Below are positions 7,951 through 16,432 of a stretch of DNA of 64,000 nt, piece after piece. The DNA comes from Thalassobaculum sp965228445 (GTDB lineage: Bacteria > Pseudomonadota > Alphaproteobacteria > Thalassobaculales > Thalassobaculaceae). The stretch lies in assembly GCA_965228445.1 (NCBI GenBank), contig OZ245813.1:248001-312000 (forward strand), read 5' to 3'. Under the pieces are notes generated by a model, which saw nothing but the letters and a program-made list of their open reading frames with translations, did not search any database and was not told where the DNA came from. Position 1 is the first letter of the stretch. Each line of letters starts with the position of its first letter. A program made the position numbers and the translations under genes.

Positions 7951-9579
7951 TCAACGCTGGTAAACGACTCTACCGCCTATGACGGTCATGTCGACCTGCA
8001 CTTCGCGGATCTCTTCGGTGGGAATCGAGAAATAATCGCGGTCGAGCACCGCCACGTCCGCCAGCTTGCCGATTTCCAGCGAGCCTTTCAGGTGCTCCTC
8101 GCGGCCGGAATGGGCGCCGAGCCAGGTATAGGCGTTGAGCGCCTCGGTCGGGGTGATGGCCTGGGAGGCGTCCAGGTCGCCGCCGGTATCCGACTTACGG
8201 TTGACCATCGACCACAGGGCGAGGAACGGGTTCGCCTGGCAGACCATGGCATCGGAATGGCCCGGCGCCGGAATGCCAGCATCGATCATCGCCCGGTGCG
8301 GCCACATGCGGGCCATGGCCGGCTGGCCGCGGTTGGCGATATAGGCGTCGCCCAGATCGTACATAAAGCCGGTGGCCGAGCTGTCGATCACCCCGAGCTT
8401 CTTCAGGCGCTCCTGCAGCGGCGGGGTGACGTAGCAGCAGTGCTCGACCCGCATGCGGTTGTCCTCCACCGGATGCTGCTCCAGACAGTACTCGATGGCG
8501 TCCAGCGCGAAGTCGATGCCGCGGTCGCCGACGCCCTCGATCATCACCTGCAGCCCGGCCTTGTGGGCCGCCAGCGCCCGGCGCTTCAGATCCTCCAGCT
8601 CGTACAGCAGGACGCCGGTATTCGGCTCCGGCTCGCCTTTGATCTTCTTGCCGACATACGGCTCGTAATAGGCGGCGGTCCGGCCGGAGGTGGAGCAGTC
8701 GGGGCACCATTCGACGCCGATCAGTCGCACCCAGTCGTCGCCGAAACCGGACTGGATGCCGGCGGCGGTCAGCGATTCCACCAGACCGGTCTCGCGGCCC
8801 GAGGCGATGATGCCGACCCGCATGTTCAGCCGGCCCTCGTCCTTCATCATCTGATAGGCGCGGATGCCCTTGGAGGGGGTGAGCGAGTTGTAGACCGAGG
8901 TGATGCCGTAGGAGGTCCACTCCTCGAATACCCGTTCCAGACCCGCGGCGATGCTGTCCGGGGTGTCGCCGTCATGCACCCGATCGAGGAACAGGTGGGC
9001 AGCCGTCTCGCGCACGATTCCGGTCAGCTTGCCAGTGTCCGGGTGCTTGTCGAAGGCGCCGAACTCCGGCGGCTGGGTGGTCTCGTCGATGCCGAGTTCG
9101 GCGAAGGCGCGGCTGTTGGCCAGGCCGATATGGCCGTCGGTGCGCAGGATGAAGAGCGGCCGGCCCTGGGCGGCCTCGTCCAGCTCCTCGATGGTCGGAT
9201 AGCCGCCGGACTTGTTCTCGTTCAGCCGGTAGCCGGCGACCCATTCGTCCGGGCCCTTGGCGGCGGCGACGTCGGCCAGCCTTGCGAGCAGCGCCTCGCG
9301 ACTCTGGATCCGGTCCGGGCTCAGCAGCTCCCAGGAGGCGAGGCGGGCGGCATAGGCGTCCGGGTGGTTGTGGCTGTCGACGATGCCGGGGATGGCGGTG
9401 CGGCCGCCCAGGTCGATCACCTTCGTCTCCGGACCGATCAGCGCCTTGATCTCGGCGTCGCTTCCCAGCGCCAGGATCTTTCCGTCCCGCGCCGCCAGCG
9501 CCTCCACGAAGGTTCCGGTCGAATCCATGGTGGCGATACGCCCGGCGGTCATCACCAGGTCGGCGGCGAGGCTCTTCAT
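7951..9579 (-). CDS. YtcJ-like metal-dependent amidohydrolase
   Basis: A 542-aa amidohydrolase of the composite-barrel type (Amidohydro_3, YtcJ-like), probably cytoplasmic. The metal motif DSHNHPD sits near residue 66. The protein starts with the usual short beta-domain (ADLVMTAGRIATMD) and ends with it (GKLADVAVLDRDYFSIP, VIGGRVVYQR). The start is the ATG with GGAGA 8 bases upstream. It heads the minus-strand run leading into the molybdenum hydroxylase. It is divergent from the MBL-fold gene, and the 131 bases between must hold both promoters. Likely substrates are amides, N-acyl compounds or cyclic amides; sequence alone does not tell. Confidence 0.88.
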   Translation of the reverse strand: MKSLAADLVMTAGRIATMDSTGTFVEALAARDGKILALGSDAEIKALIGPETKVIDLGGRTAIPGIVDSHNHPDAYAARLASWELLSPDRIQSREALLARLADVAAAKGPDEWVAGYRLNENKSGGYPTIEELDEAAQGRPLFILRTDGHIGLANSRAFAELGIDETTQPPEFGAFDKHPDTGKLTGIVRETAAHLFLDRVHDGDTPDSIAAGLERVFEEWTSYGITSVYNSLTPSKGIRAYQMMKDEGRLNMRVGIIASGRETGLVESLTAAGIQSGFGDDWVRLIGVEWCPDCSTSGRTAAYYEPYVGKKIKGEPEPNTGVLLYELEDLKRRALAAHKAGLQVMIEGVGDRGIDFALDAIEYCLEQHPVEDNRMRVEHCCYVTPPLQERLKKLGVIDSSATGFMYDLGDAYIANRGQPAMARMWPHRAMIDAGIPAPGHSDAMVCQANPFLALWSMVNRKSDTGGDLDASQAITPTEALNAYTWLGAHSGREEHLKGSLEIGKLADVAVLDRDYFSIPTEEIREVQVDMTVIGGRVVYQR

Positions 9580-9710
9580 GTAAGTCTCCGGCTGTGCTTG
9601 CGCGGGAAGGGAGGGCATGCTGTGCGCCCGCCAATCCTCGCGAGGTTCGAAGGGGCAGACAAGCACCCTTCCTCGCGGCTTCTGTTTTTCGCCTGATCAG
9701 GGAGACAGCG

Positions 9711-10511
9711 ATGCTGCCCGGCTCCATTCCCGGCCCGACTTTCGACCGCCTGCCCACCGCCGACAACTGGTTCGCCATCGAATGGCTGCCCCAGGGTGTG
9801 CTGCGGATATGGGAGCCGCACGTGTCGAGGCTGCTGCGCGCCAACATGTTCCTGGTGCGCGGAAGCGACCGGGACCTGCTGGTGGATGCCGGCATGGGCG
9901 TGTGCAGCCTGCGCCGGTTCCTGGACCCCTATCTCGACAAGCCGGTGGTGCACGTTCTGAGCCATGCCCATGTGGATCACATCGGGTCGGCCCATGAATT
10001 TTCCGAAGACCTGCGGATGCACGCCGCCGAGGCGGAGGTGCTGCGCAACCCGCCGGCCGATCTGGAACTCTCCTTCGACGGGTACAGCGACGAGAAGAAG
10101 GAGCGGCTGCGCCAGTCCGGCTTCGACGTTTCCGGCGCCCTGATCGCGGCCTCTCCCTCGACGTCGTACGCGCCCGACGAGTGGCGCATTCCCGGGGCGA
10201 CGCCGACGGCGCTGCTGGCCGAGGGCGACCGGGTGGAACTCGGCGACAGGAGCTTCGAGGTGCTGCATACGCCCGGCCACAGCCCCGGGTCGATCTGCCT
10301 GTGGGAAGCGAATACGGGGATCCTCATCGGCGGCGATACGATCTACGATGGGCTGCTGATCGACACGCTGCCGGACAGTGATCCCGCTGCCTATGCTGTT
10401 TCTATGCGCAGACTAAAACAACTAAACGTCTCTGCGGTCCATGGCGGACACAGGGAAAGCTTTGGGTTTGCGAAGTATCAATTTCTGATTGATCAATATT
10501 TAGGCAGTTAA
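9711..10511 (+). CDS. MBL-fold metallo-hydrolase
   Basis: Metallo-beta-lactamase-fold hydrolase of 266 aa, cytoplasmic. The binuclear metal motif HAHVDH is near residues 85-90. Later ligands appear in TPGHSPGS, GGDTIYDG and VHGGH. The start is the ATG with AGGGAGA upstream. The closest functional classes are glyoxalase II-like thioesterases and lactonases; the exact reaction cannot be told. It lies 84 bases before the transporter ATPase and runs in the same direction, so it may belong to that operon. Confidence 0.88.
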   Translation: MLPGSIPGPTFDRLPTADNWFAIEWLPQGVLRIWEPHVSRLLRANMFLVRGSDRDLLVDAGMGVCSLRRFLDPYLDKPVVHVLSHAHVDHIGSAHEFSEDLRMHAAEAEVLRNPPADLELSFDGYSDEKKERLRQSGFDVSGALIAASPSTSYAPDEWRIPGATPTALLAEGDRVELGDRSFEVLHTPGHSPGSICLWEANTGILIGGDTIYDGLLIDTLPDSDPAAYAVSMRRLKQLNVSAVHGGHRESFGFAKYQFLIDQYLGS

Positions 10512-10595
10512 TGCTCGATATTTGGGCTTGCACAGGGGTTGCCTAAAAGTGCAGCATGCCGGCCTCGCTATTCGGTGAGTAAGGGATACACACAC

Positions 10596-11702
10596 ATGCC
10601 GGACGGATCGAACGGGGCGCGGAGCGGCCATGCCCTGTCATTGCGGAACCTTTCCAAGGTCTACGGATCGCTTGCGGCGGTCGACGGGGTGGACCTCGAC
10701 GTTCCGCGGGGATCTTTCCTCACGCTTCTGGGCCCGTCCGGTTCGGGCAAGACGACGATCCTGATGTCGATCGCCGGCTTCGTGGAGCCGAGCGGCGGCA
10801 GCATCCTGCTGGACGACAAGGACATCACCCGGTTCCCGCCGGACAAGCGGAACTTCGGCATGGTGTTCCAGGGCTATGCCCTGTTCCCGCACATGACGGT
10901 CGCCGACAACATCTGGTTCCCGCTCAAGGTGCGCGGCGTGTCCAAGGCGGACGCGTCGGCCAAGATCAAGAGCGCGCTGGAGCTGGTGCAGATGGGCCAT
11001 CTGGCCGACCGCTACCCCTCGCAGCTCTCCGGCGGCCAGCAGCAGCGCGTCGCACTGGCCCGCGCCATCGTGTTCGAGCCGGACCTGCTGCTGCTCGACG
11101 AGCCGCTCTCCGCGCTGGACAAGAAGCTGCGGGCCGACCTGCAGTGGGAGCTGAAGTCGCTGCACCAGCGCCTCGGCACCACGTTCATCTACGTCACGCA
11201 CGACCAGGAAGAGGCGCTGTCCATGTCGGACACGATCATCATCCTGCGCGACGGCAAGATCGAGCAGCAGGGCGTGCCGGGCGAACTCTACGAGAAGCCG
11301 GCCACCCGCTTCGTCGCCGACTTCCTCGGCAAGTCGAACTTCCTGCTGGGAACGGTGGGCGAGAAGAAGGACGCCTCCTTCACCTATGTCTGCGGCGGCC
11401 AGCCGCTGGTGCAGGCCGGTCCCGCGAACCACACCAAGGCCAATGGCGAGGTGCTGATCGCGCTGCGCCCGGAGAAGATCGCGTTGTCGGCCGAGCGACC
11501 GGCCTCGACCAACGCGGTGTCGGGCAAGATCACCGCCTTCAACTATTACGGTTCGGCCTTCCATTTTCAGGTGCAGACCGAGGCGCTGGGCGAGCTGATC
11601 GCCACCACGCCGGCCTGGACCTGCACGATCGAACCGTCGATCGGGAACACGATCTGGCTCGGTTGGGAGCCGGACGCGTCCGTGGTCGTGCGCGACCGCT
11701 GA
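10596..11702 (+). CDS. ABC transporter ATP-binding protein, polyamine/2-aminoethylphosphonate type (PotA-like)
   Basis: ATPase of an importer (368 aa). Walker A GPSGSGKTT is near residue 46, the signature LSGGQQQR near 143, Walker B LLLLDEPLSALD near 164 and the switch His in YVTHDQEEA near 200. A C-terminal TOBE domain (~270-365) marks the CUT/POTA group. The start giving MPDGSNGA has AAGGGA upstream. It is followed by binding protein and two permease genes, so the importer is complete. Confidence 0.94.
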   Translation: MPDGSNGARSGHALSLRNLSKVYGSLAAVDGVDLDVPRGSFLTLLGPSGSGKTTILMSIAGFVEPSGGSILLDDKDITRFPPDKRNFGMVFQGYALFPHMTVADNIWFPLKVRGVSKADASAKIKSALELVQMGHLADRYPSQLSGGQQQRVALARAIVFEPDLLLLDEPLSALDKKLRADLQWELKSLHQRLGTTFIYVTHDQEEALSMSDTIIILRDGKIEQQGVPGELYEKPATRFVADFLGKSNFLLGTVGEKKDASFTYVCGGQPLVQAGPANHTKANGEVLIALRPEKIALSAERPASTNAVSGKITAFNYYGSAFHFQVQTEALGELIATTPAWTCTIEPSIGNTIWLGWEPDASVVVRDR

Positions 11703-11757
11703 AACCTTAGAAATCCGCGGTTGGCAGGGGGCCGGCCGCCAACGTGAGGAGCCTGGC

Positions 11758-12948
11758 ATGACCTTGACCAAGACCCTGTATGAGAAGGATCTCTACCCGG
11801 AGATCGAGGACGCGGGTGACAGCGATTTCGCGCGGGACTGCGTGGAGATCGCGGCCGAGCGTCTGAAGAAGGGCCAGATCGACCGACGCACCTTCCTGCA
11901 GGCGCTGACGATCCTGGGTGCCGGCACCTCCGTGCTGACCCTGGGCGGCGGCTCCGCCAAGGCGGCCGGCGAGGTCGTGGTCGTGAACTGGGGCGGCCCG
12001 GCGGTCGAGGCCTATCAGAAGGCGTTCGGCGAGCCGTTCGAGAAGGCCACCGGCACGAAGGTCGTGATCGACGGCACCGGCCCGCTCGGTTCCAAGATCA
12101 AGGCGATGGTCGACGCGGGTGCGGTGACCTGGGACGTCTGCGACACCGGCACCGGCACCACGCTGGTCCTGGAGAAGCAGGGCGTGCTCGAGCCGATCGA
12201 CTACTCGGTCGTCGACAAGTCCAAGATGCAGGACATCTTCGCCTACGAGTACGGCTGCGCGAACTACATGTTCAGCTTCGCGCTGACCTACAACAAGAAG
12301 TCCGTGGCGAGCGAGCCGACGGGCTGGAAGGACTTCTGGGACCTGGAGAAGTTCCCGGGCAACCGTACCCTGCGCAAGCAGCCGAACGGCATGCTGGAAG
12401 CCTGCATGATGGCCGCCGGCCGGTCGCCGAAGGAGGTCTACCCGATCGACATCGATCTGGCGGTCTCCAAGCTCAAGGAGATCAAGGACTACGTGATCGC
12501 CTGGGGCTCGGGCTCGCAGAGCCAGGAGCTGTTCCGCACCGGTGAAGTGGTGATGGGCAACATCTGGCACACCCGCGCCAACCTCCTGAACCAGGAGACC
12601 AACGGCGACGTGACCTGGACCTGGAAGGACGGCATCGTGACCGCCGGCATGTGGAACGTGCCGAAGGGCAACCCGGCCGGTGTCGAGACCGCGATGAAGT
12701 TCATCGCCTCCTCGCAGGATCCGGAGCAGCAGCTCGTGCTGTTCAACGCCATGGGCAACGGCCCGGCCAACCCGGCCGCCGCCGACATGGTTCCGGCCGA
12801 CAAGAAGTACATCGATCCGGGCCAGCCGGAGAACCTCGCCGTCCAGGTGCTGCAGAACGGCCCCTGGTACGAAGAGGACAGCGGCGTCCGCAATCTCACG
12901 AACGACGAGCTGTCGCGTGAGATGTGGCTCGACGCCCTGTCGTCGTAA
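11758..12948 (+). CDS. ABC transporter substrate-binding protein, polyamine type, Tat-exported (PotD-like)
   Basis: Periplasmic binding protein of 396 aa. An acidic N-terminal stretch of ~41 residues precedes a twin-arginine motif DRRTFLQA and a hydrophobic segment ending in SAKAAG. The mature part (GEVVVVNWGGPAVEAY...) matches the PotD/SBP_bac_8 fold. Tat export and the long N-region are seen in this Rhodospirillales subgroup (family knowledge, not computed). The ligand is unknown; polyamines, opines or amidino compounds are possible given the downstream enzymes. The start is preceded by GAGGAG. Confidence 0.92.
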   Translation: MTLTKTLYEKDLYPEIEDAGDSDFARDCVEIAAERLKKGQIDRRTFLQALTILGAGTSVLTLGGGSAKAAGEVVVVNWGGPAVEAYQKAFGEPFEKATGTKVVIDGTGPLGSKIKAMVDAGAVTWDVCDTGTGTTLVLEKQGVLEPIDYSVVDKSKMQDIFAYEYGCANYMFSFALTYNKKSVASEPTGWKDFWDLEKFPGNRTLRKQPNGMLEACMMAAGRSPKEVYPIDIDLAVSKLKEIKDYVIAWGSGSQSQELFRTGEVVMGNIWHTRANLLNQETNGDVTWTWKDGIVTAGMWNVPKGNPAGVETAMKFIASSQDPEQQLVLFNAMGNGPANPAAADMVPADKKYIDPGQPENLAVQVLQNGPWYEEDSGVRNLTNDELSREMWLDALSS

Positions 12949-12971
12949 GGTGACCGGTCACGAGAGCAAAT

Positions 12972-12999
12972 CACGATCAGGCGGAAACGTCTGATCGTG
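12972..12999 (+). terminator. Strong hairpin between binding-protein and permease genes
   Basis: CACGATCAGGCG and CGTCTGATCGTG form a 12-bp stem (one G-T pair) closed by a GAAA tetraloop. The perfect 12-base palindrome GTGACCGGTCAC lies just upstream (~12950-12961). No T run follows. The hairpin probably stabilises the binding-protein mRNA or reduces read-through, giving more binding protein than permease, rather than acting as a full terminator. Confidence 0.6.
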
Positions 13000-13047
13000 T
13001 GAATTGGCTCTAAATTCAATAAGTTAGAGGGCATTGGCAGGCCGCAC

Positions 13048-13884
13048 ATGCACGCTTCACTTCGCCGGGTCTATTGGTGGCTGATCGCGCCGGCGGTCCT
13101 GCTCATGCTCGTCTTCTACATCTATCCGCTGATCCAGGTGCTCTGGATCAGCGTGACCGACCCGGTGCCCGGGTTCGGCAACTACAGCGAACTGATCGAC
13201 CGGTCGCTGATCCACCGGATCTGGATCACCACGATCCGGGTCTGCCTGATCACCACGGTGATCACCGTGGTCTGCGGCTACCTGGTGGCCTATGCCATGG
13301 CCCAGGTCGGCGAGCGCCAGCGCACCTGGATGATGTTCTGCGTGCTGCTCACCTTCTGGCTCAGCGTGCTGATCCGCGCTTTCGCCTGGGTGATGCTGCT
13401 GCGCACCCAGGGGCTGATCAACACCGGCCTGCAGGAACTCGGCCTGATCGACCAGCCGCTGCGTCTGGTGCGTAACGAATTCGGCGTGATCGTCGGCATG
13501 GTCCACTTCATGCTGCCGCTGGCGGTGCTGCCGATCTACTCCAACATGACCGGCATCCAGTCGCGTCTGGTCAGTGCGGCCCGCGGTCTCGGGGCCTCGC
13601 CCTGGGTGGCGTTCAAGGACGTCTACCTGCCGCTGAGCAAGCCGGGGCTGATCTCCGCGACCATCCTGGTCTTCGTGTTCTCCCTCGGGTTCTTCATCAC
13701 CCCGGCGCTGCTCGGCGGCGGCAAGGTGGTGATGATCTCCGAATACATCCAGGTCAGCTTCGAGGAGACGCTGCGCTGGGGGCAGGCCACCATGCTGGCG
13801 TCCACCCTGCTGTTCTCCGTGTTCCTGTCGCTCGCCCTGGTGGCCCGCTTTGTCGATCTGAAGAAAGTGTTTGGTGCGCGATGA
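13048..13884 (+). CDS. ABC transporter permease, polyamine type (PotB-like)
   Basis: Inner-membrane permease of 278 aa with about six membrane segments (first at ~10-32, WWLIAPAVLLMLVFYIYP). The EAA loop facing the ATPase reads SAARGLGASPWVAFKDVYLPLSKPG near residues 175-195. It overlaps the next permease gene by 4 bases (ATGA), so the two are translationally coupled and probably form a heterodimer. Confidence 0.93.
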   Translation: MHASLRRVYWWLIAPAVLLMLVFYIYPLIQVLWISVTDPVPGFGNYSELIDRSLIHRIWITTIRVCLITTVITVVCGYLVAYAMAQVGERQRTWMMFCVLLTFWLSVLIRAFAWVMLLRTQGLINTGLQELGLIDQPLRLVRNEFGVIVGMVHFMLPLAVLPIYSNMTGIQSRLVSAARGLGASPWVAFKDVYLPLSKPGLISATILVFVFSLGFFITPALLGGGKVVMISEYIQVSFEETLRWGQATMLASTLLFSVFLSLALVARFVDLKKVFGAR

Positions 13885-14711
13885 AAAAGGATCCGCGCGT
13901 CGTATTCGGCCGCTGTGTGGTCTACGGTCTCGCCTGGACCGTGCTGGCCTTCCTGGTGCTGCCGATGATCATCGTGGTGCCGGTCTCCTTCACCGACCAG
14001 TACTACCTGTCGCTGCCGAAGGAAGGCTTGTCGCTGCAGCATTACGCGGCGTTCTTCGAGAAGGAGATCTGGCTGGCCGCCACGCTGGACAGCGTGATCG
14101 TCGCCACCTGCTCGACCCTGGCCGCGCTGATCCTCGGCACGCTCTGCGCCATCGGCTGCTGGCGTCTGGCGAGCAACGCCGCTGAATCGGTCCGGACCTT
14201 CATGCTGACGCCGATCATCGTCCCGACGATCGTGCAGGCACTGGCCATGTACCGGTTCTGGATCGATCTCGGGATCATGGACACCTATATCGGCCTGATC
14301 CTCGCCCATACCCTGATCGCCATTCCCTATGTGGTGATCACCGTCTCCGCCTCCCTGGCCAACTTCGACGTGAGGCTGGAGCAGGCGTCGCGCAATCTCG
14401 GCGCCTCGACCTCGCAGACCATCCGCTGGGTGATCCTGCCGAGCATCGTGCCGGGCATGCTGTCGGGCGCGCTGTTCGCCTTCACGATCTCCTTCGACGA
14501 GATCGTCGTGGCGCTGTTCGTGACCAGCCGCAACGTCTACACCCTGCCCAAGCGCATCTGGGACGGCATCCAGGACCATCTCGACCCCACCATCGCCTCG
14601 ATCGCCACCATGCTGATCGCCATCACGCTCGCGCTGCTGCTGACCGAGCTGTGGGCGCGCCAGCGCCGACGGGCGCGTCTGACCGCCCGCATCGAGGGCG
14701 GCGAGGCCTGA
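13881..14711 (+). CDS. ABC transporter permease, polyamine type (PotC-like)
   Basis: Second permease of the importer, 276 aa with six predicted membrane segments. Its EAA loop reads EQASRNLGASTSQTIRWVIL near residues 165-185. It starts within the stop of the first permease gene. The end of this gene is 55 bases before the M20-like hydrolase, with no terminator between, so the enzyme genes probably share the transcript. Confidence 0.93.
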   Translation: MKKDPRVVFGRCVVYGLAWTVLAFLVLPMIIVVPVSFTDQYYLSLPKEGLSLQHYAAFFEKEIWLAATLDSVIVATCSTLAALILGTLCAIGCWRLASNAAESVRTFMLTPIIVPTIVQALAMYRFWIDLGIMDTYIGLILAHTLIAIPYVVITVSASLANFDVRLEQASRNLGASTSQTIRWVILPSIVPGMLSGALFAFTISFDEIVVALFVTSRNVYTLPKRIWDGIQDHLDPTIASIATMLIAITLALLLTELWARQRRRARLTARIEGGEA

Positions 14712-14766
14712 CCTCCCGGCGCCGGCGCCTGCCGCCGGTCGCCATTACACATCGACGGAGACGACC

Positions 14767-16371
14767 ATGACCGCGGAGCTGACGCCCGCCAAGCGGACCG
14801 CCCTTGCCTGGGTTGAGGCCAATGCCGAGCGCCTGTCGCGCGACCACATGGAGATCTGGAACCTGCACGAGCCGTCCTGGCGCGAGTACAAGTCCGCGGC
14901 CTGGTACGTCGAACGGCTGCGGGCGGAGGGCTTCGAGGTCGAGCCGGGCTCGGCCGGCATGCCGACCGCGCTCTGCGCCACCTGGGAGAACGGCACCGGC
15001 GGGCCGACCATCTGCTGCTACGCCGAATACGACGCCGTCGTCGGCTCCAGCCAGGAGGCGGTGCCGTACCGTAAGCCGCGCGAGGGTGTGCACCCCTATG
15101 CCGCCGGCCATACCGACCCGCACTCCGCCCTCGGCCTCGGCGGGCTGACCGGGGCGCTGGCCATGCAGGCGGCGATGAAGGAGCACAACATCGCCGGCCG
15201 GATCAAATTCTTCGGCGAACCGGCGGAGAAGATGTGCGGCTCCAAGCCGATCCATGCCAGCCACGGCTACTACGACGACATCGACGCGCTGATCAGCTTC
15301 CACCCGACCTCGCTGCCGGATCTGTCCAACACGGTGATCTGGGAGACCCATTGCGGCTGCTACTGGTCGAAGGTCTACACCTTCGAGTCCGTCGATCCGG
15401 AGACCTGGGGAGCGGCCGGCGAGCGTAAGGGGTCGCAGAACAGCCACGCCATCGCCCGCGCTCCGGCCGCACTCGACGCCATGTGCCTGATGTACACGAC
15501 CACCAAGTACACCAAGGAGAACATGCTGCCGCACCGGGGCTCCTGGACCCTGAACGAGGCGATCCTGAACGGCGGCTTCGCCACGGCCGACAACCTGCCA
15601 CCGCGCTACTCGCAGATCCAGTACGCCTGGCGCTGCCCGTCCATCGAGATGGCCGAGGCGATCGAGCGGGTGCTGGACAACAACGCCGAACACGTCGCCG
15701 GCCTGACCCATTGCCAGGTGACATCCGACTGGGTGACCAAGACCCGGCCGGGCATGGCGAACAACGCGCTGGCCGAGATCACCTATTCGAACTTCGAGCT
15801 GGTCGGTCCGCCGAAATTCACCGACGAGGCCAAGGAGTTCGGCCGCGAGATCATCCGCAACCTCGGCTACGAGGCGCCGGAGGAGCCGTTCCCGGAGATC
15901 CTGGAGCAGCTCGTCGATCCGAAGGAGGGCGAGGCGATCCTGCGCTCGCAGATCCCGTCCTGGCAGAAGAACTACACCTCCGACGACTATACCGACATGA
16001 CCTGGCACACCCCGACCGTGCGCCTCTATGTCGGCCGCGCGGCGCTGAAGAACCCGGCGCCGGGCGTGAAGGTGCCGCACTGGTGCCACTGCGCGCTGGG
16101 CGGCGTGCCCGGGGCGATGGACCCGATGTTCCTCACCGCCGGCAAGGTCATCGCCACCACGGGTCTGGAACTGATGGAGAGCCCGGAGGCGCTGGCCCGC
16201 TGCAAGGCCGAGTTCGACGAGCGCACCGGGGGCGGCATCGGCGGCTCTAAATGGGTGCCGCCGCTGCTCGGCAAGAACGCGCCGGCGCCGATCCATTTCC
16301 CGTGGCCGGAATATGTGGAGACGGTGCGCGGTGCGGAATGGGTGATGCCGACGCCGCCGGTCCAGGACTGA
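14767..16371 (+). CDS. Divergent M20-family (AbgB-like) amidohydrolase homologue
   Basis: A 534-aa cytoplasmic protein similar over its length to M20D peptidases of the aminobenzoyl-glutamate utilisation B group. Family landmarks are CYAEYDAVVG near residues 83-92, the region around FFGEPAEKMCGSK at 148-160, and a long dimerisation insert. The metal and base motifs differ from the usual forms. Where AbgB-type enzymes have GHxCGHN, this reads AGHTDPHS (114-121), and the paired acids of PAEE read PAEK (151-154). It may use another metal arrangement or another reaction. It sits in the transporter operon just before the amidinotransferase-family gene and probably acts on the same imported compound. 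The start has GGAGA upstream. Confidence 0.82.
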   Translation: MTAELTPAKRTALAWVEANAERLSRDHMEIWNLHEPSWREYKSAAWYVERLRAEGFEVEPGSAGMPTALCATWENGTGGPTICCYAEYDAVVGSSQEAVPYRKPREGVHPYAAGHTDPHSALGLGGLTGALAMQAAMKEHNIAGRIKFFGEPAEKMCGSKPIHASHGYYDDIDALISFHPTSLPDLSNTVIWETHCGCYWSKVYTFESVDPETWGAAGERKGSQNSHAIARAPAALDAMCLMYTTTKYTKENMLPHRGSWTLNEAILNGGFATADNLPPRYSQIQYAWRCPSIEMAEAIERVLDNNAEHVAGLTHCQVTSDWVTKTRPGMANNALAEITYSNFELVGPPKFTDEAKEFGREIIRNLGYEAPEEPFPEILEQLVDPKEGEAILRSQIPSWQKNYTSDDYTDMTWHTPTVRLYVGRAALKNPAPGVKVPHWCHCALGGVPGAMDPMFLTAGKVIATTGLELMESPEALARCKAEFDERTGGGIGGSKWVPPLLGKNAPAPIHFPWPEYVETVRGAEWVMPTPPVQD

Positions 16372-16432
16372 AGGGCCGGGGCCGAGGTGCCGGGACTGAT
16401 CTGAAACGACGACCAGAAGGAGGAACCCCGCC

